Source: Ciona savignyi
Taxonomy: Eukaryota > Chordata > Ascidiacea > Phlebobranchia > Cionidae
DNA length: 64,000 nt
Assembly (NCBI GenBank): GCA_000149265.1
Contig: CH002977.1
Coordinates: 454,799 to 518,798, forward strand
Reading direction: 5' to 3'
Part shown: one piece after another, positions 53,672 to 64,000 of the stretch
Numbering within the stretch: position 1 is the first letter of the stretch
How the letters are laid out: each line of letters opens with the position of its first letter
Position numbers and translations under genes: made by a program
The notes under the pieces: generated by a model
Seen by the model: only the letters and a program-made list of their open reading frames with translations
Database searches by the model: none
Told to the model about the DNA's origin: nothing

Positions 53672-56600
53672 ATGAAAAAATTGATCCCGATATATTTTTG
53701 CACAATGTGGTTTGTAATGATAATGCTGCAATTAACATGGACTCAAGCACAGAATATAGAGTTACGATCGTTTCATTCCCTTTCTCCGGCTAAAACAGGT
53801 CAGAGCGTAGCTCATTTTGGCACTGCAGTTGTACTTAAAAGGTAAGCTAATTAACAATATGCACATAAAATGGATTACAGTTTTGAATATTGGGCAAATG
53901 GCATGATAACTCACTTGCACAGCTTGAATGCGTTTTAACTGCCTGATAGTATGTTGTACGTATGCAGTGCACGATGATTAACAATATACAGAAGAAAGAA
54001 TTAGCATTTCCCACAGTCTATGAGCATATCCGATCAAATAGATTGGTGATTTCAATTAATGCGATGCATTTAACCACACAAATGCAGACTCGATGTTGGT
54101 TGACAGCTAACCGTTTGTTTCCTTTGGCATGGCATTTTAGCGGAAATAAACCCAGTTAATTAATGGGCTTTACTAAAATTAAATAGAGAAATTCTGTTTC
54201 AGGTCTTCTTACCATACAAACCTTTTTGTTGGTGCGCCGTTAGATGAAAATAAGCAAGGATCTTTGTTCCAATGTACATTTGATGGTTCAACAAGTGGGA
54301 ATACTATTTGTAACAAACAAACACCGTTTGGTAATACCAGCAGAAAATCATAAGTTTTAAAAAGTTGTGTTTTTTATTATTTATCTAACTAAACACAAAG
54401 GGTTTTAAAAATTATAAAATTATAAGTTTAGAAACCAACTAAATATATAATTAATAAAATCACACTGAACGTAAATGTGGACATTTACTGTTGCAGATAC
54501 CAATATTCACTGTTGCAGGGTTATTAAAATATTTAAAGAAATGTTGTTAGTTAACATCACATGATAGTAAAATCTTGTTTATGCCATTTTACAGTGTGTT
54601 GCATCTCATTGTATCTTATCTACCGTCGGCACAAGGAGCCATTGTAGTCTGTTTTAAATTTATTGAGACGTTTCTACTCTTTTATTTTACTGCACTGTGT
54701 AAAATCTGCTGCCTTACAAAATAAATAATAGACTATGCAGCGTGACAATAAACTGTATTACCAAATCGAACCATTGGGCCTAACACTAAATGAAGTAGAT
54801 CAAGTTTCTTTGTACGATTTCCTTAATTTAGTAGTTTCATTTATGTTAAATACGTTCAAATACTTTAATTAAATATAAATTCTTATCCTGGAATCCGTTT
54901 GTTTAAGTCGAAGAATATTTTCACATGAGCGTATTAATGATTGTTTTGATGAGGTCAAACGACTTGTAGTATAAGTTTTCATTTCTTTAGAAAAACGTGG
55001 TGCAATTGGAACTTCTATCAGCGCAGATTACAACGGAGAAAGTATATACGTATGTTTTTCATACCGATTGTAACTTGGAACTATGCTCAGCTCTATAGAT
55101 TTCTTTTAACTTTACATTTCGCAGCTTTTAATAACAATACATGTATAGATTAATTTTTTATTGTGCATTATTTATAATAGTCTGTTGTATAGACTTTTTA
55201 ACGCCACAACAATATTTTAGACACCGTACATCGTTTAGTTAATCTTCTGTAATCATGTAATTTGATTATTATGTTAAAAACAGGTATGTGGACACCAGCA
55301 TGTCATTGAATGCGCGAAATCTAATTTACAAAAACGAATGATCGGAGTTTGTTTTAAAAAATCAACAATATCTGAAAACATCGAACTTCTTAAGTCACCT
55401 TGCACTACAGGTAACCAAACAGCGAAGAGTTTATATTATGTTTATATACATATTAAATCATTTCACAGTTTTGGGCCGAACTCTTATTATTTGAAACGCT
55501 TTACTGCTGCTTATTTTTCCTTCGAACTGTCGGCTCTTTATTGTAATTTCCGTAAATATATTTTTGATTTGCGTGTTTCACCAACTCTTCTTATGCCCGT
55601 TTCTGTATTCTATTTATAAACTTAAGTCATTTATTCAACTAAATACTTAAACTAAAGTTTAAATTATATTTTGTATTATAGCGTGTCCGGTCGGTTCAGT
55701 TGTAGCTGATATCATATTCGTCCTTGATGATTCTGGGAGCGTGTCAAACACTCAATATGATATTTCACTTAATTGGGTGATTAAAGTTGTTTCTGTATTC
55801 AGGTAAAACAAAAAAAAACTTTTGACAGTGGTTTTACAACTATTATTTTACAGACCTAACATTGAGCAGGGCGATGTGCACATCGGAGTAATTGTATTCA
55901 GTTATATATCCGAGTTGCGTATACATTTACAGCACTGGAACTACGATTTACTATTGGGTACAGTAGATATTAACCCTGTTTTTATATAAAATTATCTTTT
56001 AATCTAGTTAAGAATTATATTTTAGAAAAAATAAGAAATCTTCGGAATGCGAGAAAAGGAGGAGGCACTTATATAGGCGCGGCTATTGACCTTACAGCTG
56101 ATAAGTTTAATGATGAAGGAAGACTAAATACTCCAAAACAAATGATTCTGATAACTGATGGTCAATCTAGCGACCAAGTGGAGTCGCCAGCAAATATTGC
56201 AAGGTAAGAACGTGTTTCAGAATCTAATATTTCAGAATTCCTTTTACTGTAACCTTTTTGATTCTATACAAAACATGTAATATTTGTAATAATTGGGGTA
56301 GTAAATAATAGGTCAAAAGGCATTATAACGACTTCCGTTGGCGTTGGAAGCGGTATAGATGAATCGCAACTTTTGTCGATAGCTGGTGACTCGAATCGCG
56401 TGTTTCGAGCTACAGATTTTAGCAATCTAGAGAATATAGTAGAAGGGGTCAGATCTTCCATACAGGACACCGCCGTTGTAAAGCTGGAAGGTACCAAACA
56501 AAATGTTTTACATTAAAACTAACAATTCTAAAATTCCACAATCTTGACAATATAGACCAGATCAGCAACACCACAAACACGCTAACGGAATGCCAATTTG

Positions 56601-59600
56601 GAATTTCGTCACAAGTAACAAAGGTATTGTAGTCGTTTCTGTTTTAAACTAATCAAGAAAGAAAAATAATAATTCTTAATTTCAGAAAAATAACCTGTAC
56701 GTCGGGGCGGTTGGTTCGTATGATAGAGCAGGAACAGTTGCTGAATACACCGCTGTTAGTGGTAAAGTTCAAACAACGGATTCATCATTATTGAACGAGA
56801 CACAATATAAAGCAATGATTTCCTCAGTGAATGTTACAAGGGCATCGGATTTCTATCTAGGTAGAAAAATATATCATGTTAATTAACTTGAAGTCTAAAC
56901 TACTAATAAAAAAAAATTGTCGAAGGTTACTCCATAACAAGTGGTAATTTCTTTGGAGGAGATATAGAATACGTGGCAAGCGGTGCTCCACGTTATAGAT
57001 CAAAAGGAATGGTTGGTAAATCCCTTAAGTTATATTAGAAGATATAATATTAAAACCTTGTAAATGTTTTTAGGTGGCAATATACAAAGGTGATGCTGTT
57101 GTTCATTCTTCATCAAAATTTCTCATTCTTCATCCAAGCGAAACATCGAACTTATGGCAATTGGGAGCTTATTTCGGACATTCTGTTTGTGCTGTCGACA
57201 TTAATAAAGATTCGCTAGACGACCTTCTCGTTTCAGCTCCATTGTTTAACGACGTCACTACCGGGTATGATCAAGGAAGAGTATTTGTTTTTATGAACGA
57301 TCCAAACAACGTTAGATTGAAAAACTGGGTAAGAAAAGTCTGTAAATAACCTTAATTATTCAATATTAAATATTTTTTCTGTTTTGTTATTCTTTGATCA
57401 AAGTTGATATTTTGTAACTAGGAAAGATTTTGTATCCCTGATAGGCTCTTTACCAATATCCTTTCGTGTTAAATTGTTATATATATTTGGTCACACCACC
57501 GTACAATTTGCTACAATTGTGTGTCTATACTTCCAGACAATGACCTCATACCGCCCACAAGTATTAAGCGGTTCGAACGCCAACGGAGCTAGGTTTGGAA
57601 TGTCAGTAGCGGTAGTTGGTGACGTAGATAAAAACGGATATGACGATATAGCCATTGGTGCACCGATGGAAGGCGGAAATTCGGTTGAAAGCGGAGCAGT
57701 TTATGTTTATTTTGTGTCCAACCAAGGCATCAGTGAAACAAGGAAACAGGTAATGAAGTAACCAGGTTGATATTAAGCCGTAATAAATGTTATCCTGTAT
57801 ACCAATATTAATATTACACACAGAGGATACTGGGGAAGTCTGTCACGTCATCTCTTCTTTTATTTGGAGGATGGGTGACGGGTGCAAAAGCACTCAGCAA
57901 TGATGTTGACGGAAATGGTTATTCGGATCTTGTAATATCAGCACCAGCAAGCGACAGGATAATTGTCTTGCGTGCCCGACCTATTGTGAAAGTTCGAACA
58001 CAGATTACATTGGATCCACCATCTATAGACTTAATCAAATGCTTTACAAGTTCATTAAAGGCCTGTAGCAATGTGTCAGTCTGTTTAAATGTCAGTTATA
58101 CAGACGGCGTGCCATTCGAAGCTCCACATGGTATGGTCATGTATATGTTTGTTATTGCAGCATATGTAACTAAACTGTTTGCAGAATTAAATGTAACCAT
58201 GAAGCTGGATTCACTTCTAGGGAATCAACCAAACAAAAGAATTGTATTTCTGACTTCCGCTTTATCGGATCAAACCATTTTTCATAGCATGAATTCTTTA
58301 CGGTCGTGCTTTACTCGATCAATACAACTGAACGTGAGTTAAGTTTGCACGGAGTACAACGACACAGCATACACACCACATTATCATGTGTCGTGTTTCC
58401 CATTAAGATACTAGCCTAATATTTATATTATTTCCTGACATACATTTTATATTGTGCAAGCCCGATGTGATTTTGATATTTAAACTTTTTCTGCACCAAA
58501 CTTCACAGACCTTAGCAAAATTCAAACCATCAGGCAAACATTATCTGTTTGTGTAGGCCTACACATAATTAACATATTACATGTTTTTAAAACCGTGCAA
58601 CCATTAAAAAATCAATTGTTGCTCGAAAATAGAAACCAATTTTATTGATAGAGCTTCATTACTGGTTACTCTATTAACTATTATCTACATACAGGGCGCT
58701 TACTACACATCATCTGTATCAAATGAAATTTTTCAAAAGGCCCTTCGGGTGGAAGTAACCGTTGATTTTGTAAATCATTACAAGACCACTATTATGTCTG
58801 ACATATTAGATCCGTGGTCGCCAAAAACTACCACAGCCAATTGGGAATTTCAAAAAAATTGTTCCGGGGATAATGGAAATAAGTGTATTCACGATCTAAA
58901 AATGGACACTGTCTTTTCGTAAGAACATAATTTGCCAGGTTTTAATATACGTATTTTAAAGCAGTGTTTCTCAAAAGCATAACACCGAATGGAGCACCAT
59001 TAATATTGGGATCGAATCCAGGACTTCTTTCAATCAATGTGACTATTAGTAATCTTGGGCCAGATCACTCGTACTTTACGAAAGTTAACATCACAGGAAA
59101 TTTAGAACGAAATAAGGTGATATAAAAAGTATAGATTTTCGCAGAATTTTCTTTTTTTTTAAATGCGTCGTTAAAAGGTGTCGGGGTCTTGCATAAACGT
59201 GATGCAAAATGAAAGGCCAGACATCACGTTGGTCAGCTACAAGGCTTCCAGTTCGTTTGTACATGGGTTCATGAAAAAAGGAGAACAGGTAATTACGACG
59301 TATGTTAGTGTTGCGATCTGTTAACGGCGTATTCATGGTCAGTGTTCTTTCGTGTTGGAATATTCCCTAGCATCCTTGACGACAAAAGCTGAAATTCGGG
59401 ATATCCTACTTCAAGGCGTGGTGTTTTCAAAGTAAGTTAATTAATAGTTTATTTTAAGGTGTTATTTACTGATTTTACTTAGTTTAAGGGAAAATCTGCA
59501 AAACGATCCCGTGTCAAATAACAACGTTTTTAAATTCCGAAAGCAAGTTCTGTACAAAGCATCGATTGTTCAAACAAGGTATTTTTAATTAATGCTTTAA

Positions 59601-60855
59601 AAGTTTGTTATTGCATAACAACCTTTTTTCTTTCTGCAGTTCTTCTAAACCAATCGCGGTATTCTATAATCGCACAGTTGTACCAACCGCCTTCGTTTAC
59701 AACCTGAGCAACACTATTTTAGGCATGTCTAACAACATAACACACGAACACATGGTATGAAAAAAGTATACATACTTTCTGTCCTTATATTTAAACATTG
59801 ATGAGTATATTCCATGCCAGATTTACAACCGTGGACCTAATTTGGTATCTAAAGCTTCAATGGTGTTTACATGGCCTCGGCAAACCAAAGAAGGGCTCCC
59901 CTTGCTATATCTCTACAAATTCGAATGTATCGTAAGTTCTGCTGCAACTTACTTTAACATTCCTCCAAGAACTAAATTATGCATAATGTTTACAGCCTCA
60001 GGATATATGTCAATGCAACACGATGAACAAAGTGAACGAATACGGACTTGCAATAAACAATCAAACCAGCTCAGCGAATATCTCAGTCAACTTTAATTCA
60101 AATGTGAATTTCCCAGATGTAACTGTAAGTTGTCTCCGTAAATATTTCGTGCATACTTTACTGTAACTATACTACTTCAACTTTAGACATGCAAGGACGT
60201 ACGATGCAAGTCCATCTCTTGCAATGTTTCGCGACTCCATATATTTTCGAGCGTTGTAGTGAAATCCTCGTTTAAACTCTGGTTACCCTCATTAACACAG
60301 GTAACTTTTTAACATAAATCATTTCCCGAAACTCACATTGGTAGCCACATCTTATTTTCTAGCTAGTTTAAACCATTAGTAGGCCAAACCAAAGTTGCTT
60401 TCCTTACAGCCTCAGCTTGTCAGTCAATTCTCAAGTTGGTTGAATTTCAGCGCTTCGGAGTCGCCAATACACAATCAGGCTGCAATCGTTTCAACGGTAA
60501 GAATTTACGCTTTTGTCTCGCTCAGTAACGTCCTCGTTTGCACACAGGCGACCACGAAAGTATCCGCGAATGATCCATCAATAAAATCAGGAATTCAAAG
60601 CCAACCTAATATTGGACCGATCATAGGAGCTATTGTGGGAGGCATTTTCTTGCTTATAGTCATAACACTCATTATGTGGAAGGTGATGATATAACTTTGC
60701 CACTTCTAGTTTGCGTAAGCTTTGTTCTTCATGCTCGATTTATTTGTAAATGTATACAGGTTGGATTTTTTGAAAGCAAATATGCTAAGATGAAAAAAGA
60801 AGCTGAAGAGGAATTGCACCCCAATGAAACAGACAACTCTGTAAAAGAAGAATAA
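53672..60855 (+). CDS. Integrin alpha subunit with I domain, paralogue 3 (1,254 aa)
   Basis: Most diverged and most compact of the three. Exons: 53672-53841, 54203-54330, 54991-55049, 55284-55410, 55682-55802, 55854-55957, 56026-56203, 56312-56490, 56556-56623, 56686-56860, 56926-57011, 57074-57328, 57537-57749, 57824-58130, 58185-58333, 58695-58918, 58978-59116, 59178-59288, 59343-59431, 59483-59578, 59640-59754, 59821-59931, 59996-60124, 60187-60300, 60410-60496, 60548-60682, 60760-60855; sum 3,765 nt, in frame. Signal peptide IPIYFCTMWFVMIMLQLTW. MIDAS residues are DDSGS, GGTYIGAAI and ITDGQS. Exons 6 and 7 are each 9 nt shorter than in paralogues 1 and 2, at the inner end of the I domain; exon 20 is 3 nt shorter. 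Exons 11-14, 17 and 21-23 are nearly identical to the other genes, unlike the rest. Tail GFFESKYAKMKKEAEEELHP. AATAAA overlaps the stop codon (60,851) and ATTAAA lies at 60,906. Confidence 0.95.
54331..54990. other. Intron 2 of integrin gene 3, no feature seen
   Basis: 660 bp of AT-rich sequence, much longer than intron 2 in the sister genes (71 and 137 bp). No repeat family recognised. Confidence 0.5.
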
Positions 60856-61796
60856 ATATTTCTTCCAAAACTGGCATTACATTTGCATATGTTTATAGTA
60901 TTGCCATTAAATGTGACCGACACTCTATAAAATGCTTTTGGACAATATTATGTAAATTGCGAAATTTGATTTGTTATATTTGATTAATGTAAACCATTCA
61001 TGACTTTCAAACCTTATGATGATTAAATACTGTATTGTACTTTTGTCATAACAGACATCTGTCAAAAGCATTGTTTTTACATATACCCATAATAACCACT
61101 GTAAGGCTTATAGGTCCAGTGAATGAGTGGGAAATCAATGTGTGTCAAACGTGCATCAATCTTTACAATTGTCATGCGACTGTTATTCACTTACTTTGTT
61201 TGCGTTGGCATAATATTCGTGCCGTTGTAACACCATTTCGAAAAAAGTTAGAAGTTACACGACAAGCAGAATTGCAAACAATAGTAAGTAGTCCGACAAT
61301 TTAGTCGGGTGTGTTGCATCCGCAAGTTTATACTTTTATGTGTCTTAAAGTATGGATGGCGCCTGTTCGACGAAGGAAAAGGCAACATCGTCAAATGTCA
61401 GCGCATGACGTGAATTTTACTATATAATCCGGTTTTTATTGTTCTTATGTGACGTGTTTACCAGTATATAGCGTAATTGTTTGGGGACGTTATAAATGCC
61501 CTTAAGAAAGTTTTTGGTGGCACGTAAGTGTGCCCTATATAACTGCTAAAAAGTAACTTGTATGGATGACTGAAACTATGACTTAATGACGCGTTGCTTT
61601 AAGATGATGAATAAACCCGTTGCTGAGACTTTGACTTAGATTCTGAGAGCAAGAGTATTAGACAGAAGCAGTGTTTCTGTGGTATGAAGCGTCCAGTGAG
61701 TTTAAGGTCAACCTTGCTCACAGCGCGGCTTGCTAGAACGTCATGTAGTGCCCCAACCCACCACGACGACCAATAAACTTTAAAACTATAGCAAGC
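60856..61796. other. Intergenic region downstream of integrin gene 3
   Basis: 3' UTR and flank of integrin gene 3. Open reading frames here have no recognisable domain. Confidence 0.5.
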
Positions 61797-62107
61797 TCCA
61801 CATGTGCTTAGTGCGTTGCCTTTCAGTCAAAGGGTTGCGGATACGATACTGGTCACTAGCTAGTCGATTGTGTCCTTTGAAAAGGCTCTTAACGGACATT
61901 GCCTGAACAGAGCGGATTTTAGGGTTCTAGTAAGATGAAGGAACGTGTGATTCATACACGACACACTGTAATAGTTTAGGTAACCCGACAGTGGGCGCGA
62001 GGTGACGTGACCCTTGCCCGTGTGTTAACTGCCATGGTTTTCCCATTAATATGGATAAACATAAATTCTTAGTTTTCTCCCTGACGGGCATAAACATGAC
62101 TATCCTA
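61797..62107 (+). mobile_element. tRNA-derived SINE, copy 5 (worn)
   Basis: Keeps the body (ACGGACATTGCCTGAACAGA, GTGGGCGCGAGGTGACGTGA) and the end (AAACATGACTATCCTA). The head is diverged and an internal part of the tail region is repeated. Confidence 0.72.
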
Positions 62108-62659
62108 TTATCTTGAATAAACCTACCTTTAAAAACCCAATAGTAATGGTGCAAATAATAAAGAATGCTGCACAACTAACACTTACTCTAACTTTTATTA
62201 GCAGACATTTTTAAAACGACTTAATTGCTACATACCTTTCTCTTAAAAAGCCCTAAGCAAACTTTTTACCCATTTTGGTGAGGTGGTGTTTCTGGGTCTT
62301 GACTGAAACACGGTTAAAGACTGTTCAGGTGTTTAATAAACGGTTGTTCAGACATTTCATAAAGGATTCGACTAGGTCGCGATTAATTTCGAACCGGAAA
62401 CCCTTCGTCTAAAAGGCCTCAGCATTTCTTTGCTTAGTAAGACTTTAACCTGCAATAGAGTAAGTAAAGTTTTGGTTTCAGTTTAGTCACGTTTTGATGG
62501 GATACCAGGTCAACTGTGCGTAGGAGGAATGTTCTTAAACAAACCACTTCAGAGTATTCTCCACTGTTGGATTGGTTATAAAATAAACTTTACAAGGCAA
62601 ATGGTCGCGTGTGTCTATGTTTACGCTAAGTACAGGACATAGCGTGTAGACTTTAAAGA
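62108..62659. other. 5' flank of the alcohol dehydrogenase gene
   Basis: No exon or repeat recognised; should contain the promoter of the downstream gene. Confidence 0.4.
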
Positions 62660-63773
62660 ATGAAACGTGCCCACATTTGCACACCGAACGAGCCTCTAGT
62701 AATCACCGAAACGGTAATACCGGAAGCACCTTCAAATGGAGCTGTAGTACAGGTGAAATACTTGTGTGTGTATACACATCTTACTTTTCGATTGCTAGAA
62801 ATAATGTCGGTTACCGGATTGCAGATTTTCTATAGCGGAATATGCCATTCCGATATATATCAGTGGAAGAACTACAATGATTTCGGTGATATGAAACGAG
62901 TGTATACTGACCACCCGGACTACAATCTACCAGTCGTTCCAGGACATGAAATTGCTGGGAAACTATATTCTATTGGAGATGGGTGTTTAGAGAGTGGGTG
63001 AATCGTAATTAGTGCAGTGTTAGTAAACTTTTGTGATATTGTAATTCTATATGCAGATGACTTAGGGTTGAAAACTGGCGACAGCGTGGTTGTGTACCCG
63101 TGGATAGGCTGCGGTTTGTGTGGATATTGCAAAAAGGACAACACTCCGCATTGTCAATACGGTTACAATGTTATAGGGTTCGGTACATCAGCTGGAGGGT
63201 TAGTGAAGCATTTCTAAACCAAATTTTCTAGCGAAATAGTGATTTAGTTAATCATTTCAGGTACGCAAGTCACGTTTCTGTTCAAGACATAAAATTCGTG
63301 TTAAAGTTGCCAGGTTCAATTCCGTTGGACGTAGCTTCCCTACTTCCCTGCTCCGGGCTCACTGCGTATAACGCAACAAATGCTGGAAAAGAAAGTGTCG
63401 AAAATGCGAAAGCATATAAAGGTAACCGCTTTAAAACCGTGATAAATTATCCCAGAATGAATAAATCTCCCCGAATGTTACAATGCATAAGCTCACAAGA
63501 GGGCGAACAGGTGTTTGTTTCCTTAAATGATAATGTCGTTTGCTTTTGAACCGTTTATTACCCGGTTCGAGCCACTAGTATACTCTTATCCGTCAGCTCA
63601 CAAGCACGTTGGTGGACACTACCTTACGATAACCAGACGACAACAAATAGCTATTAATTTCAGGTAAAGGATCTTTAATGATTATAGGGGCTGGTGGTTT
63701 AGGATTATGGTGTTTGGGAATGGCAAGGCAGATTCTCCCATCGAAGACAAATATTGTACTTGCGGATAGCCAG
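62660..63773 (+). CDS. Zinc-dependent medium-chain alcohol dehydrogenase (5' five exons; continues beyond window)
   Basis: MDR-family oxidoreductase, expected to interconvert alcohols and aldehydes or ketones with NAD(P). Exons: 62660-62763, 62836-62993 (donor could instead be at 62997), 63057-63198, 63261-63421, 63664-63773. Start MKRAHICTPNEPL. Catalytic zinc ligands are the C of FGICHSDIYQW and the H of VVPGHEIAG. The structural-zinc lobe has the canonical C-x2-C-x2-C-x7-C spacing in GCGLCGYCKKDNTPHC after VVYPWI. The substrate/cofactor hinge LLPCSGLTAYNA follows, and exon 5 has the Rossmann glycine motif MIIGAGGLGLWCLGM ending with an acidic residue in VLADSQ, which favours NAD. The rest of the coenzyme domain lies to the right of the window. 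The type resembles bacterial and fungal secondary ADHs rather than class III ADH, but its introns show it is a resident eukaryotic gene. Confidence 0.9.
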
Positions 63774-63831
63774 GTATACTAAACAGTCGAGCACGTTTAA
63801 AGGTCCGTATAGCGGTATAGGAGGCGTTCAA

Positions 63832-64000
63832 CTAATTATTTTCCCTATCTCTCCAATGCAAACTGACCTCACAAAAACGACTGTCACTCAAAATCCTGAC
63901 ATAGGAAGTCTTAGATTTTTTCACAATTTAAAATTGAAGCTTGGATCTGCAACCTAAACTCAAAACCCTACAAAATTTTGTTTAAAAATTTTGAGCCCAT
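63832..64000 (+). repeat. Dispersed repeat in the last visible ADH intron
   Basis: Matches 49,441-49,575 at both ends (ATTATTTTCCCTATCTCTCC, then ATGCAAAC; and CAACCTAAACTCAAAACCCT). This copy is longer in the middle and runs off the window. Confidence 0.6.

Noticed and set aside
53962..54159. 65-codon open frame in intron 1 of integrin gene 3
   Set aside because: Lies wholly within an intron bounded by good splice sites; no similarity recognised.
63261..63773. Horizontal transfer of the alcohol dehydrogenase from bacteria
   Set aside because: The motif resemblance to bacterial enzymes is suggestive, but the gene has five or more introns and ordinary local composition; a tree would be needed.

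Overview
The window looks like nuclear DNA of a chordate invertebrate, most likely an ascidian tunicate of the Ciona type. The reasons are AT-rich sequence, compact genes with many small GT-AG exons, alpha integrins carrying an inserted I domain in tandem (a chordate trait known from ascidians), and a high density of short mobile elements. Species cannot be fixed from sequence reading alone.

Layout. (1) 1-17,604, minus strand: a germinal-centre kinase gene of the MAP4K3/MAP4K5 group, from its ATG at 17,604 through the kinase domain, a proline-rich linker and most of the citron-homology (CNH) domain; the last exons lie beyond position 1. Its middle exons appear twice on either side of a 100-base N gap (11,581-11,680), which reads as two alleles placed side by side. 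The left copy carries a tRNA-derived SINE and a 1.24-kb hAT-like element that the right copy lacks. (2) 17,605-28,400: transposon-rich ground. It holds a SINE with a 187-bp MITE nested in it, a 4.39-kb ISL2EU-type (PIF/Harbinger group) DNA transposon with both genes (THAP+DDE transposase and SWIM+YqaJ nuclease) flanked by TA, inverted relatives of a satellite-like repeat, a deleted Ty3/gypsy-like retroelement and a tRNA-Ser-like SINE. (3) 28,473-60,855, plus strand: three tandem, apparently intact I-domain integrin alpha genes (1,261, 1,262 and 1,254 aa by my exon sums), each with 27 exons and matching exon lengths. (4) 62,660 to the window end, plus strand: the first five exons of a zinc-dependent medium-chain alcohol dehydrogenase.

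Functionally, the three integrins would be type I membrane adhesion receptors pairing with beta subunits encoded elsewhere. They form one local gene family whose exons show patchwork similarity, suggesting gene conversion. The kinase and the dehydrogenase are unrelated neighbours. All exon boundaries were read by eye from splice motifs, reading frame and paralogue comparison; no database search was possible.
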